From Streptomyces mirabilis (GTDB taxonomy: Bacteria > Actinomycetota > Actinomycetes > Streptomycetales > Streptomycetaceae), in contig NZ_JBCJKP010000001.1 in NCBI RefSeq assembly GCF_039503195.1, positions 186,001 through 250,000 on the forward strand: a stretch of 64,000 nt of DNA, read 5' to 3'. Under the pieces are notes generated by a model. It saw nothing but the letters and a program-made list of their open reading frames with translations, was not told where the DNA came from and made no database searches. Below are positions 27,004-34,932 of the stretch, piece after piece. Numbering within the stretch: position 1 is the first letter of the stretch; every line of letters begins with the position of its first letter. Made by a program: the position numbers and the translations under genes.

Positions 27004-27417
27004 TCATTCGGAATCGGCAGGCTTCAGTCGCAGAGAGAGGCTGTTGATGCAGTATCGCTTGTCTGTCGGCGTGGCAAATCCCTCACCCTCGAACAATTCT
27101 CCAAGATATGAGCCGCATCGAGCGCACCGAACCACGGGAGCTTCCTGGCCGAAGGGCGGTTGATGCCGTTCCACTTCGACAGAGTCGAGGTCCTTGGGAT
27201 CGTAGAACGAAGGCCAGCCACAACGAGAATCGAATTTCTCCTCAGAAGTGAAGAGCTCAGCACCGCACGCCCTGCAGGAGTACACACCCTCCACCTTCGT
27301 GTCGGTGTACTCTCCCGTAAACGGCGCTTCATCCCTAGCGCCACGCAGCACCCTGTACTCAGCGGGGGTGAGCTCTGCACGCCACTCGGCGTCTGACTTG
27401 TCGATATCGTAGGCCAT
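27004..27417 (-). CDS. msrB: Peptide-methionine (R)-S-oxide reductase MsrB
   Basis: 137 residues, full length for MsrB. It repairs methionine-R-sulfoxide in proteins. Structural zinc cysteines lie in YSCRACGAELF and VRCARCGSYLGE. The core KFDSRCGWPSF and the catalytic cysteine in KRYCINSLSLRL are intact. ATG 27417 is chosen since AAGGA lies seven bases upstream (the ATG five codons further up has none). It is transcribed away from the TetR gene and towards nothing else, next to the Tat operon and other oxidative-stress genes. Confidence 0.95.
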   Translation of the reverse strand: MAYDIDKSDAEWRAELTPAEYRVLRGARDEAPFTGEYTDTKVEGVYSCRACGAELFTSEEKFDSRCGWPSFYDPKDLDSVEVERHQPPFGQEAPVVRCARCGSYLGELFEGEGFATPTDKRYCINSLSLRLKPADSE

Positions 27418-27622
27418 GACGTCATCCTTCAAATTTGGGATAAGTGATCATTTCACCCGTCGACTACCGCTGAACTCTCGTCGTCATGACGAGTCCAGAA
27501 GCAGTTCCAGGGCGGGAAATGATAGGGCGCACCAGAGATGGTCACCGGCGCAGTGAGGCATATTGTCGCTGAGCCTGAGCATGGCCCTGCTCGGTGGTGA
27601 TCTGCGGGGGTGGAGTTCGCGG

Positions 27623-27997
27623 TCATGTAGTGGGCCGGTCGTCGGTGCTGTTCGGTGTGTATGCCTGAAGGGCTTGCATCGATGCCGTGATTTCCCGGGT
27701 GTTTTCCGCGATGTCGTGGCGCAGGCCCTGGATGTCGTTCTGGCCGTAGTCGTTGCCGGGAGCGGCCAGTTGCTTGCGGACGAAGGCCTTGGGGTTGAGG
27801 TCCTGGAAGTCGAATTCCTCGAACCCGGGGCCCAGTTCCTTGCGGATGTCCTGCTTGGCGCTCTCGGAAACATCACGGAACTTGCGGAGGACCCGCATGG
27901 CCTCGCTGATCATCTTGGGGAGTTTGTCCGGGCCGAAGATGAACACGGCGGCGACGGCGAGAGTGACCACCTCGAGAGGACTCACATCGAATATCAC
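27623..27997 (-). CDS. tatB: Sec-independent translocase TatB
   Basis: 124 residues. A single N-terminal membrane helix (SPLEVVTLAVAAVFIFGPDK) with the TatB hinge FGPDKLP, then a long amphipathic helix (MISEAMRVLRKFRDVSES) and an acidic polar tail. TatB with TatC forms the receptor for twin-arginine signal peptides. GTG start, AGGAG eight bases upstream. It is the last gene of a tatA-tatC-tatB run. In the Streptomyces core genome tatB is normally apart from tatAC, so this is an additional, compact system. Confidence 0.9.
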   Translation of the reverse strand: MIFDVSPLEVVTLAVAAVFIFGPDKLPKMISEAMRVLRKFRDVSESAKQDIRKELGPGFEEFDFQDLNPKAFVRKQLAAPGNDYGQNDIQGLRHDIAENTREITASMQALQAYTPNSTDDRPTT

Positions 27998-28075
27998 CCT
28001 ATGTCTCCTCAGACGTTCGGACAGGTTTTTGTGGCGTGTTCCGGGGATTTTCCGCAGGCTCTGCGAGCGCGGCGG

Positions 28076-29050
28076 TCATGCGGTGTCGTCGGGATGGGCG
28101 GCCGTGGGCTGGACCACCTCGGGGTCAGCGTTACGGACCGGTTGTGGGGAGTGCGGGCCGGCGGCGACCACCAGGGAGGGAGCCGGAGCCAGCACGGAGG
28201 CCTCATCCGGGCCGAGCCCATTGTCGGGGTCGGCAGCCCTGCGGCGAGCCTTCGCACGGTCGTGGACGGTCGCCACAACCAGGGCGAGCAGGAACAGCAG
28301 GCTGATGGGCACGGCCAGGGCGGTCATGGTGATCGGATCGCCGGTCGGGGTGGCGACCGCGGCGAAGACGAAGACGCTGAAGACGATGACCTGCCATCGT
28401 CGCCTCAGAGCCGCGGCGCTGAAGATACCCAGGAAGTTCAACAAAACCAGCAACAGCGGCAGTTCGAAGGACAGGCCGAAGACGAGCACCATGCGCAGGA
28501 GGAAGTCCAGGAACTCGTCGCCGGGCAGCGACAGGGAGAAGGCGTGCGGGTTGAAGCCCGCCAGAACTTCCAGGGCCTTGGGGAAGACCACGTAGGCGAG
28601 GTATCCGCCAAGGCAAAACAGGGGGACGGCCGCCGCGCTGAAGCCGAGCCCGTACCTCTTCTCCTGCTTGTACAGTCCCGGCGCGACGAAGGCCCACACC
28701 TGGTAGCTCCACACCGGGGCGGCCATGACGAACCCGGCCGACACCGCCACCTTGAAACTCAGCGACAGCGGGGACAGGATCCCTGTGTTGACCAGCAGAC
28801 CGTTCGGACATTCCCGGGTCGGCCGGCCTACCCCGTGGACATGGGGCAGAGCACAGGCCGGTCCGGTGATCCGCTCGAGCAGCCAGTCATGGGCCAGCCA
28901 TCCGACGACGGTGGTCACCGCCAGAGCCAGCACCGAGACAGCCAGACGGTTGCGCAGCTCCCGTAGGTGCTCCGTCAACGGCATGACGTCCATGGGCGCA
29001 TGCTGCGGTTGCTCAAAAGCGGTGGCTTCTGTGTGTTGGGGGTCGTTCAC
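28076..29050 (-). CDS. tatC: Sec-independent translocase TatC
   Basis: 324 residues with six membrane segments (about 38-60, 107-127, 141-160, 170-200, 217-235, 240-258). The conserved N-terminal signal-binding patch is present (MPLTEHLRELRNRLAVSV). The middle region SLSFKVAVSAGFVMAAPVWS, then QVWAFVAPGLYKQEK, is standard. The C-terminal 60 residues are a long Pro/Ala tail, longer than in E. coli TatC. GTG start 49 bases after tatA. It forms the Tat receptor with TatB and sits downstream of a Tat-dependent epoxide hydrolase. Confidence 0.93.
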   Translation of the reverse strand: MNDPQHTEATAFEQPQHAPMDVMPLTEHLRELRNRLAVSVLALAVTTVVGWLAHDWLLERITGPACALPHVHGVGRPTRECPNGLLVNTGILSPLSLSFKVAVSAGFVMAAPVWSYQVWAFVAPGLYKQEKRYGLGFSAAAVPLFCLGGYLAYVVFPKALEVLAGFNPHAFSLSLPGDEFLDFLLRMVLVFGLSFELPLLLVLLNFLGIFSAAALRRRWQVIVFSVFVFAAVATPTGDPITMTALAVPISLLFLLALVVATVHDRAKARRRAADPDNGLGPDEASVLAPAPSLVVAAGPHSPQPVRNADPEVVQPTAAHPDDTA

Positions 29051-29099
29051 CGGATGCCCTCGGTTTCTCGTGGCCGGCGAGTGCGGCGGCGGTGCGCGG

Positions 29100-29366
29100 T
29101 CAGACTCGGTTCGTCGTTTCGGCTTCGACGTCCACCCGGTTGCCGCTGTTCTCGGCCGGTACGGCCTGGATGCTTGCGCGCGGCGCGGTGGTCGGCTGCG
29201 CGGTGTCCGCCCGGGCGGTGTCCGTCTTCATGGCGCTGACTTCGGACTTGAAGATGCGCAGGGACTTGCCCAGTCCGCGTGCGGTCTCGGGCAGTCGCTT
29301 CGCTCCGAAGAGCAGCAGCACGACAGCCGCGATAATCAGGATTTCCAGGGCACGGTTCTCAAACAT
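29100..29366 (-). CDS. tatA: Sec-independent translocase TatA
   Basis: 88 residues. One N-terminal helix (ALEILIIAAVVLLLFGAK), the TatA hinge FGAKRLP, amphipathic helix RGLGKSLRIFKSEVSAM and an acidic tail. TatA oligomers form the protein-conducting part of the translocase. The ATG is the first codon that keeps the family N-terminus (MFENRALE). It is first of the three tat genes and follows a Tat-signal epoxide hydrolase by about 250 bases on the same strand. Confidence 0.9.
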   Translation of the reverse strand: MFENRALEILIIAAVVLLLFGAKRLPETARGLGKSLRIFKSEVSAMKTDTARADTAQPTTAPRASIQAVPAENSGNRVDVEAETTNRV

Positions 29367-29612
29367 GTGGTTCTCGTTCCCGTACGGGCTCGGATGCCGA
29401 ATCGGTACCAAAGCTGCTGGTCGGTGGAGGTGAAGCCGGTTTCGGCTTCGGCCGCAGGCCGTGGACCGCCTGGCAGCCGGGGCTGAGGGAAGAAGCCCGG
29501 TTCGGTGCGGCCGGGCGGCGACTGGGATGGAGCCGCCCGGCCGCACCTGTGGGGCGCGGACTGTGCACGTCGTCGGCTGTGGCCGGTTTCTTGGGCCGTC
29601 CGCGGTGCGGCG

Positions 29613-30730
29613 CTGGCGGTTAGCGCAGCGGTCGCAGGCCTTCGCGCAGTTCGTTGACGAAGAGCTTGGGCTGCTCCCAGGCGGCGAAGTGGCCGCCGGT
29701 GGGGAGGGTGTTGTAGTGGATCAGGTTGGGGTAGGCCTTCTCGGCCCAGCTCTTGGGGGCCTCGTAGATCTCGTGGGGGAAGACACTGACGGCCACCGGC
29801 AGGGTCACGCCCTTGCTGCCGAAGAACTGGAACTTGTTCTCCCAGTACAGGCGGGCTGCGGAGACCGCGGTGTCCGTCAGCCAGTACAGCGTGACGTTGT
29901 CCAGGAAGTCGTCGCGGCTCAGGCCACCCGGGTGGCCGGCGAAGGCGCGGGAGATCAGTTCCTGGCTGGCCGTGTCGTGGTCAAGCAGGTAGGACGCCAG
30001 ACCCAGCGGGGAATCGGTCAGTCCGACCAGGGTCTGCGGGCGCCGGCCCATCTGGTTGGCGTAGCCGACACGCTTGTAGAAGAAGTCCAGCTGCTCCACC
30101 GCCCGCTTCTCGTCCGAGGAGAAGCTGCTGGTGTCCACCGGGTTTCCGGCGAAGAGCGCGGCGTCGACCGCGGGCGGAACCACACCAGCCATGTTGGTGT
30201 GGATACCGGCCAGCCCCTGAGGCTTCTGCAGAGCCATCAGGTCCACGATGACCGCACCCCAGTCGCCGCCCTGCGCGGCGTACTTGGTGTAGCCCAGACG
30301 CTTCATCAGCTCAGCCCAGGCTCGGGCGATGTGGTCCGGGCCCCAGCCGGTCGTGGTCGGCTTACCGGAGAAGCCGTAACCGGGCATCGAGGGGATCACC
30401 ACATGGAAGGCATCCGACGCCTTCCCGCCATGCGCGGTGGGGTTGACCAGCGGGTCGATGATCTTCAGCTGCTCGATGACCGAACCCGGCCAGCCGTGCG
30501 TGACGATCAGCGGCAGCGCACCCTCATGCTTGGAACGGACGTGGAGGAAATGGATGTCCACCCCGTCGATCTCGGTGAGGAACTGCGGGTAGGAGTTCAG
30601 CTTCGCCTCCACCTTGCGCCAGTCGTAGCCCGACGCCCAGTAACCGGCGATCTGCTTCACCGTCTCCAGCTTCGTACCCTGCGACAGGTCGGAGACGGTC
30701 TCCTTCCCCGGCAACCGCGCAGCCACGACA
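29613..30730 (-). repeat. Near-identical 1.1-kb direct repeat, copy 1 (epoxide hydrolase body)
   Basis: Matches 31062-32179 with one difference noticed (CCCGGG against CCGGGG near 29930/31379). It covers the hydrolase from about residue 75 to beyond the stop codon. Confidence 0.9.
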
Positions 30731-30945
30731 CGCCGGCGGAGGTCGGCCAGGTCCCGCTCTGGGAAGTGGACGCGGAAGGGGCGGATCCTGGGATCCGACG
30801 CTGTGCCGTGGCCGGAGCGCAGGTCGGCTGCCGCGGCCGACTGGGCGGGGATGAGGCCGAAGGATCCCGCCACCGCCGCGGCGGAGGCGGCAGCGGAGGT
30901 GGAGAGGAACTTCCGGCGGGAGTGCGGCGGAATGAGCTCAGACAT
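29620..30945 (-). CDS. Tat-exported epoxide hydrolase
   Basis: 441 residues. The N-terminus is a textbook twin-arginine signal: SRRKFLSTSAAASAAAV, a hydrophobic Ala-rich core, then AQSAAAA before the mature part. Next comes the epoxide-hydrolase N-terminal domain (IRPFRVHFPERDLADLRRR) and an alpha/beta hydrolase domain: oxyanion HGWPGS near 150, nucleophile Asp near 228 in QGGDWGAV, a lid tyrosine region, and catalytic His in GGHFAAWEQP. It opens epoxides to diols, here outside the cell. ATG with AGGAG seven bases upstream. The tatA-tatC-tatB genes follow directly. The body is nearly identical to its neighbour, but the first 74 residues differ. Confidence 0.93.
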   Translation of the reverse strand: MSELIPPHSRRKFLSTSAAASAAAVAGSFGLIPAQSAAAADLRSGHGTASDPRIRPFRVHFPERDLADLRRRVVAARLPGKETVSDLSQGTKLETVKQIAGYWASGYDWRKVEAKLNSYPQFLTEIDGVDIHFLHVRSKHEGALPLIVTHGWPGSVIEQLKIIDPLVNPTAHGGKASDAFHVVIPSMPGYGFSGKPTTTGWGPDHIARAWAELMKRLGYTKYAAQGGDWGAVIVDLMALQKPQGLAGIHTNMAGVVPPAVDAALFAGNPVDTSSFSSDEKRAVEQLDFFYKRVGYANQMGRRPQTLVGLTDSPLGLASYLLDHDTASQELISRAFAGHPGGLSRDDFLDNVTLYWLTDTAVSAARLYWENKFQFFGSKGVTLPVAVSVFPHEIYEAPKSWAEKAYPNLIHYNTLPTGGHFAAWEQPKLFVNELREGLRPLR

Positions 30946-31061
30946 GGTGGATCTCCTGGGGTGGTAGGGGCTCGCCTCGCTGCTTTTGCGGATGCGGGGG
31001 CGGCCGGTTGGTGCGGGAAATCAGGCGCCTGTCGGATGAGGCGGCGGGGCGTGGGGAGAGG

Positions 31062-32179
31062 CGCTGGCGGTTAGCGCAGCGGTCGCAGGCCTTCGCGCAG
31101 TTCGTTGACGAAGAGCTTGGGCTGCTCCCAGGCGGCGAAGTGGCCGCCGGTGGGGAGGGTGTTGTAGTGGATCAGGTTGGGGTAGGCCTTCTCGGCCCAG
31201 CTCTTGGGGGCCTCGTAGATCTCGTGGGGGAAGACACTGACGGCCACCGGCAGGGTCACGCCCTTGCTGCCGAAGAACTGGAACTTGTTCTCCCAGTACA
31301 GGCGGGCTGCGGAGACCGCGGTGTCCGTCAGCCAGTACAGCGTGACGTTGTCCAGGAAGTCGTCGCGGCTCAGGCCACCGGGGTGGCCGGCGAAGGCGCG
31401 GGAGATCAGTTCCTGGCTGGCCGTGTCGTGGTCAAGCAGGTAGGACGCCAGACCCAGCGGGGAATCGGTCAGTCCGACCAGGGTCTGCGGGCGCCGGCCC
31501 ATCTGGTTGGCGTAGCCGACACGCTTGTAGAAGAAGTCCAGCTGCTCCACCGCCCGCTTCTCGTCCGAGGAGAAGCTGCTGGTGTCCACCGGGTTTCCGG
31601 CGAAGAGCGCGGCGTCGACCGCGGGCGGAACCACACCAGCCATGTTGGTGTGGATACCGGCCAGCCCCTGAGGCTTCTGCAGAGCCATCAGGTCCACGAT
31701 GACCGCACCCCAGTCGCCGCCCTGCGCGGCGTACTTGGTGTAGCCCAGACGCTTCATCAGCTCAGCCCAGGCTCGGGCGATGTGGTCCGGGCCCCAGCCG
31801 GTCGTGGTCGGCTTACCGGAGAAGCCGTAACCGGGCATCGAGGGGATCACCACATGGAAGGCATCCGACGCCTTCCCGCCATGCGCGGTGGGGTTGACCA
31901 GCGGGTCGATGATCTTCAGCTGCTCGATGACCGAACCCGGCCAGCCGTGCGTGACGATCAGCGGCAGCGCACCCTCATGCTTGGAACGGACGTGGAGGAA
32001 ATGGATGTCCACCCCGTCGATCTCGGTGAGGAACTGCGGGTAGGAGTTCAGCTTCGCCTCCACCTTGCGCCAGTCGTAGCCCGACGCCCAGTAACCGGCG
32101 ATCTGCTTCACCGTCTCCAGCTTCGTACCCTGCGACAGGTCGGAGACGGTCTCCTTCCCCGGCAACCGCGCAGACACGA
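31062..32179 (-). repeat. Near-identical 1.1-kb direct repeat, copy 2 (epoxide hydrolase body)
   Basis: Partner of 29613-30730; homology ends abruptly inside codon about 28 of the cytoplasmic hydrolase. Confidence 0.9.
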
Positions 32180-32258
32180 CACGTGCATGCAGTTCCTTGA
32201 GCTCTGCCTCGGGGATATTGACCTTGAACGGGCGGATCGTAGTGGATGCGACGGACAT
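31071..32258 (-). CDS. Cytoplasmic epoxide hydrolase, twin of the exported enzyme
   Basis: 395 residues, no signal peptide. N-terminal domain starts IRPFKVNIPEAELKELHARV. HGWPGS lies at 104-109, nucleophile Asp182 in QGGDWGAV, and the C-terminal GGHFAAWEQP histidine is present. From residue 29 on it matches the exported enzyme almost base for base, while the N-terminal 28 residues differ. ATG with AGGAGG six bases upstream. The region 450 bases upstream has a conserved regulatory-looking element shared with the third epoxide hydrolase. The identity implies a very recent duplication or gene conversion. Confidence 0.93.
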   Translation of the reverse strand: MSVASTTIRPFKVNIPEAELKELHARVVSARLPGKETVSDLSQGTKLETVKQIAGYWASGYDWRKVEAKLNSYPQFLTEIDGVDIHFLHVRSKHEGALPLIVTHGWPGSVIEQLKIIDPLVNPTAHGGKASDAFHVVIPSMPGYGFSGKPTTTGWGPDHIARAWAELMKRLGYTKYAAQGGDWGAVIVDLMALQKPQGLAGIHTNMAGVVPPAVDAALFAGNPVDTSSFSSDEKRAVEQLDFFYKRVGYANQMGRRPQTLVGLTDSPLGLASYLLDHDTASQELISRAFAGHPGGLSRDDFLDNVTLYWLTDTAVSAARLYWENKFQFFGSKGVTLPVAVSVFPHEIYEAPKSWAEKAYPNLIHYNTLPTGGHFAAWEQPKLFVNELREGLRPLR

Positions 32259-32711
32259 TTCAGCCTCCTGGTCGTGCAATTGATTATCGGAAAGGACTGT
32301 GCAGCACTTCCGTCGATGCAAATGGATATGTGAATTCGCCTGCCCAAGAGCGGCGAAGGTTGGCAGTGGAGCATCCCCGGCGTTGGGGTAGGCCTTTCTC
32401 GCCCAGTTCCTGGCCCTGGAGAGTGCGCCGGGAGCATGCTCTGCAACTGACCGGAGACGTCTCTCTCCTGGGCCAGCACGCGGTCTTGGTCCGCACACTC
32501 AGGTCCTCAAGTGCCGCCTGGTGAACGGGGACTGGGACGGACTACCGGCGTTCCGGGAGTGGAATACACGCCGGGTTCCTTGCATCTGGAGTTAATGATG
32601 CCGGGTTCCCAAGAATTCCTCCCGAGATGAGCCCGCCATCTCTTCCTGCGGCCAGCGCGGACTCACCGCGCCACCCGTTCCCGTTCTGACGACTCCATTA
32701 ACAGTAGGGCC
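32259..32711. other. Long upstream region of the cytoplasmic epoxide hydrolase
   Basis: No gene supported. It lies between the hydrolase start and the conserved element at 32712-32783. Confidence 0.45.
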
Positions 32712-32783
32712 CGGCTGCCATTCCCGTAATCTGTCACATGGCTGCAGGTACCGAGGCAGAGGCTGCGATTACTTAGGTAACCG
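32712..32783 (-). promoter_or_regulatory. Conserved upstream element, copy A
   Basis: On the minus strand it reads GGTTACCTAAGTAATCG, then about 30 variable bases, then CATGTGACAGATTACGG. The same two blocks at the same spacing occur at 44228-44300 and 44584-44655. The first block is an imperfect CCTAGG-centred palindrome like a MarR/TetR operator and the second could hold a minus-10 (GATTAC). It points towards the epoxide hydrolase. Confidence 0.55.
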
Positions 32784-32809
32784 CACGAGTCTGCGGGACC
32801 GCACCTACG

Positions 32810-32985
32810 TGCTCCATACAGAAGACCAGGCACTGATGCGAGCCGAGGCGCGGCCATCCGGCCGCCGAAGATGATCGAGTACTCGATCCGGCGGCAGAAG
32901 CGCACCCCGGAGTAGCACCTCGCCGAGACCCTTCGCACCCGATCCGCGTCGGAGACGGGCAGCACGTTGAGTCCGAGCTTCAAAC
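32810..32985 (-). pseudogene. VOC/glyoxalase-fold relic
   Basis: Contains LKLGLNVLPVSDADR and IEYSIIFGG, then RLASVPGLLYG, aligned in order with the intact VOC gene at 36.6 kb (LKLELLVLPVSDVDR, SECSIIFGDG, GSTQGLYL). The 25 residues between the blocks are mostly deleted and no start remains. Confidence 0.5.
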
Positions 32986-33464
32986 CACGGCGATGTCCTC
33001 GCTTCTGTCTCAACAGGTGGTCGCAGTCGACGGGCGCTAGTTCCGTCCTCGCCAACCCACGAAAAACCTATCGCCACATCACCTTGTACACAAGTTAATT
33101 TGGAGCACGTAAAGAGTGGCAAAGGTCACCGTGCCCGAGGGGAGGCCGTGCGGGCGAGGTCGACCATCGTCCCCGGCTGCGCGACCGACGCGCCTTGAGC
33201 ACCAGATACCTGCAGCCGCGCCGAGTGCCCGGCCACCTCGACCATCGTGGTCCCCCTACCTCGGGGCGACACCATCCGCGCAGACAACCGTGCCCCTGCG
33301 GAGGCGACGTGTCCGCCTCACCCGCAGGGGCGCAGGGCCACCGGCCCTGGTCTTCGTGCTGTTGGTGGGAGGGGGACGTCCCAGCCAGAATTGTGATTGG
33401 TGGACTGCGCTCTGCCGACCGGGCACTGCACGGTCGGCATCTCCCCTGTGGAAGGCGGACGGGC
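32986..33464. other. Gap before mycothione reductase
   Basis: An AT-rich patch near 33085-33110 (TTGTACACAAGTTAATTTGG) could hold promoter elements. No gene is supported. Confidence 0.4.
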
Positions 33465-34820
33465 ATGCGTCACTACGATCTCGTCGTCCTGGGGGCAGGC
33501 AGCGGCAACATGCTGCTCAACGAGGAATTCGATCACCTCGAGACCGCCATTGTCGAACCTGACCGTTTCGGCGGCACGTGCCTCAACCGCGGGTGCATCC
33601 CGAGCAAGATGTTCGTCATCGCGGCGGACGCGGCCGAGGACGCACGGGCGGCCGAGCGACTTGGCGTGCACACGTGTATCGCGCCCGTCGACTGGAAAGC
33701 CGTCCGTGACCGGGTGTTCAGCCGCATCGATCCGCTGCACGAGAGTGCGGTTGACTACCGCAGGAAGAACGGTGTCGACGTGTACACCGAGGAGGCACGG
33801 TTCGTCGCCCCGAAGGTGGTCCAGGTCGGAGACGAGCGGATCACCGCCGACACATTTGCCATAGCGGTCGGGTCACGGCCGGTAGTACCGGACATCCCCG
33901 GCCTCGACACCGTGGCGTACCACACCTCGGACACCATCATGCGGATTGATGATGTGCCCCCGTCCATGGTCGTGATCGGGGGCGGCTTCATCGCGGCCGA
34001 GTTCGGCCACGTGTTCAGCGCCTTCGGCACCAGCATCACCATCGTGCAGCGCGGGCCGCGTCTGCTGATGGCGGAGGACGAGCAAGTGTCGGCGCGCTTC
34101 ACGGAACTCGCGTCCCGGCGGCATCGTGTGCTTCTCGATGCAGAGGTCGCATCCGTCGAACCGCATGGGGACGGTGTGGCCGCCACCGTGGTGTGCCCGG
34201 ACGGGGAGCAGGTCATCGATGCTGCCCTGCTGCTGGTCTGCGTCGGCCGCAGGCCCAACACCGACCGGCTGCGGGCCGTCGTCGGCGGGCTTGAACTCGA
34301 CGAGCACGGCCACATAGCCGCCGACGGTGCCTATCGCACGTCCGTGCCGGGCGTCTGGGCGCTCGGTGACGCGGTGAACCACTTCCAGCTCAAACACATG
34401 GCGAACGCTGAATCACGGCTCGTGCGGCACAACATCCTCCATCCGGACGACGCGCGGACGCTCACGAACAAGGTGGCGCCGCATGCGGTGTTCACCAGCC
34501 CGCAGATCGCTGGTGTCGGCCTTACAGAGCAGGAAGCACGCCGGCACCAGGTCGACTACCGCGTGAGTGTCCGTGACTACGCGGACACCGCATACGGGTG
34601 GGCCCTGGAGGACACCACCGGCTTCGCCAAGGTCCTGGCCGACCCAGCCGAGCGCACGATTCTCGGCGCTCACATCATCGGCCCCCAGGCCGCGACGCTC
34701 ATACAGCCGCTGATCCAGGCCATGGCCTTGGGGCTGACGGTAGATCAGGTGGGACGTGACGTGCTGTATATCCATCCGGCCCTGACCGAGGTCGTCGAAC
34801 AAGCTCTGCTGGCCCTGTAG
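33465..34820 (+). CDS. mtr: Mycothione reductase-type flavoprotein disulfide reductase
   Basis: 451 residues, class I pyridine nucleotide-disulfide reductase. FAD-binding start MRHYDLVVLGAGSGN, redox-active cysteines in GGTCLNRGCIPSKM, NAD(P)H site VVIGGGFIAAEFGH, second FAD motif VWALGDAVNHFQLKH, and dimer-domain histidine in VLYIHPALTEVVEQAL. The GSGN variant of the GxGxxG motif and the start pattern are those of mycothione reductase, which keeps mycothiol reduced in actinomycetes. ATG chosen by family start, with GAAGGCGG eight bases upstream. It could instead be a mercuric-reductase-like paralogue; the fold itself is certain. Confidence 0.82.
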   Translation: MRHYDLVVLGAGSGNMLLNEEFDHLETAIVEPDRFGGTCLNRGCIPSKMFVIAADAAEDARAAERLGVHTCIAPVDWKAVRDRVFSRIDPLHESAVDYRRKNGVDVYTEEARFVAPKVVQVGDERITADTFAIAVGSRPVVPDIPGLDTVAYHTSDTIMRIDDVPPSMVVIGGGFIAAEFGHVFSAFGTSITIVQRGPRLLMAEDEQVSARFTELASRRHRVLLDAEVASVEPHGDGVAATVVCPDGEQVIDAALLLVCVGRRPNTDRLRAVVGGLELDEHGHIAADGAYRTSVPGVWALGDAVNHFQLKHMANAESRLVRHNILHPDDARTLTNKVAPHAVFTSPQIAGVGLTEQEARRHQVDYRVSVRDYADTAYGWALEDTTGFAKVLADPAERTILGAHIIGPQAATLIQPLIQAMALGLTVDQVGRDVLYIHPALTEVVEQALLAL

Positions 34821-34932
34821 TGGCCGACGCCCGACGACGGACCGCAGATGTACTGGTCTGCCGGTGGCTCATACGCGTCCAGGCATCTGGTCCATCTCGT
34901 CGGCACCGGGTGTACCCGCTTGGACGGTCCGG

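Noticed and set aside
27563..28966. Plus-strand ORF opposite tatB and tatC
   Set aside because: Shadow; the minus strand gives complete Tat proteins.
29461..32333. Two long plus-strand ORFs opposite the epoxide hydrolases
   Set aside because: They are frame shadows of the hydrolase genes in high-GC DNA; protein composition (many G, R, V, H) and duplication along with the repeat show no independent coding.
32284..32560. ORFs in the leader of the cytoplasmic epoxide hydrolase as an N-terminal extension
   Set aside because: The ATG at 32258 has a strong AGGAGG and matches the family start; upstream residues have no family character.
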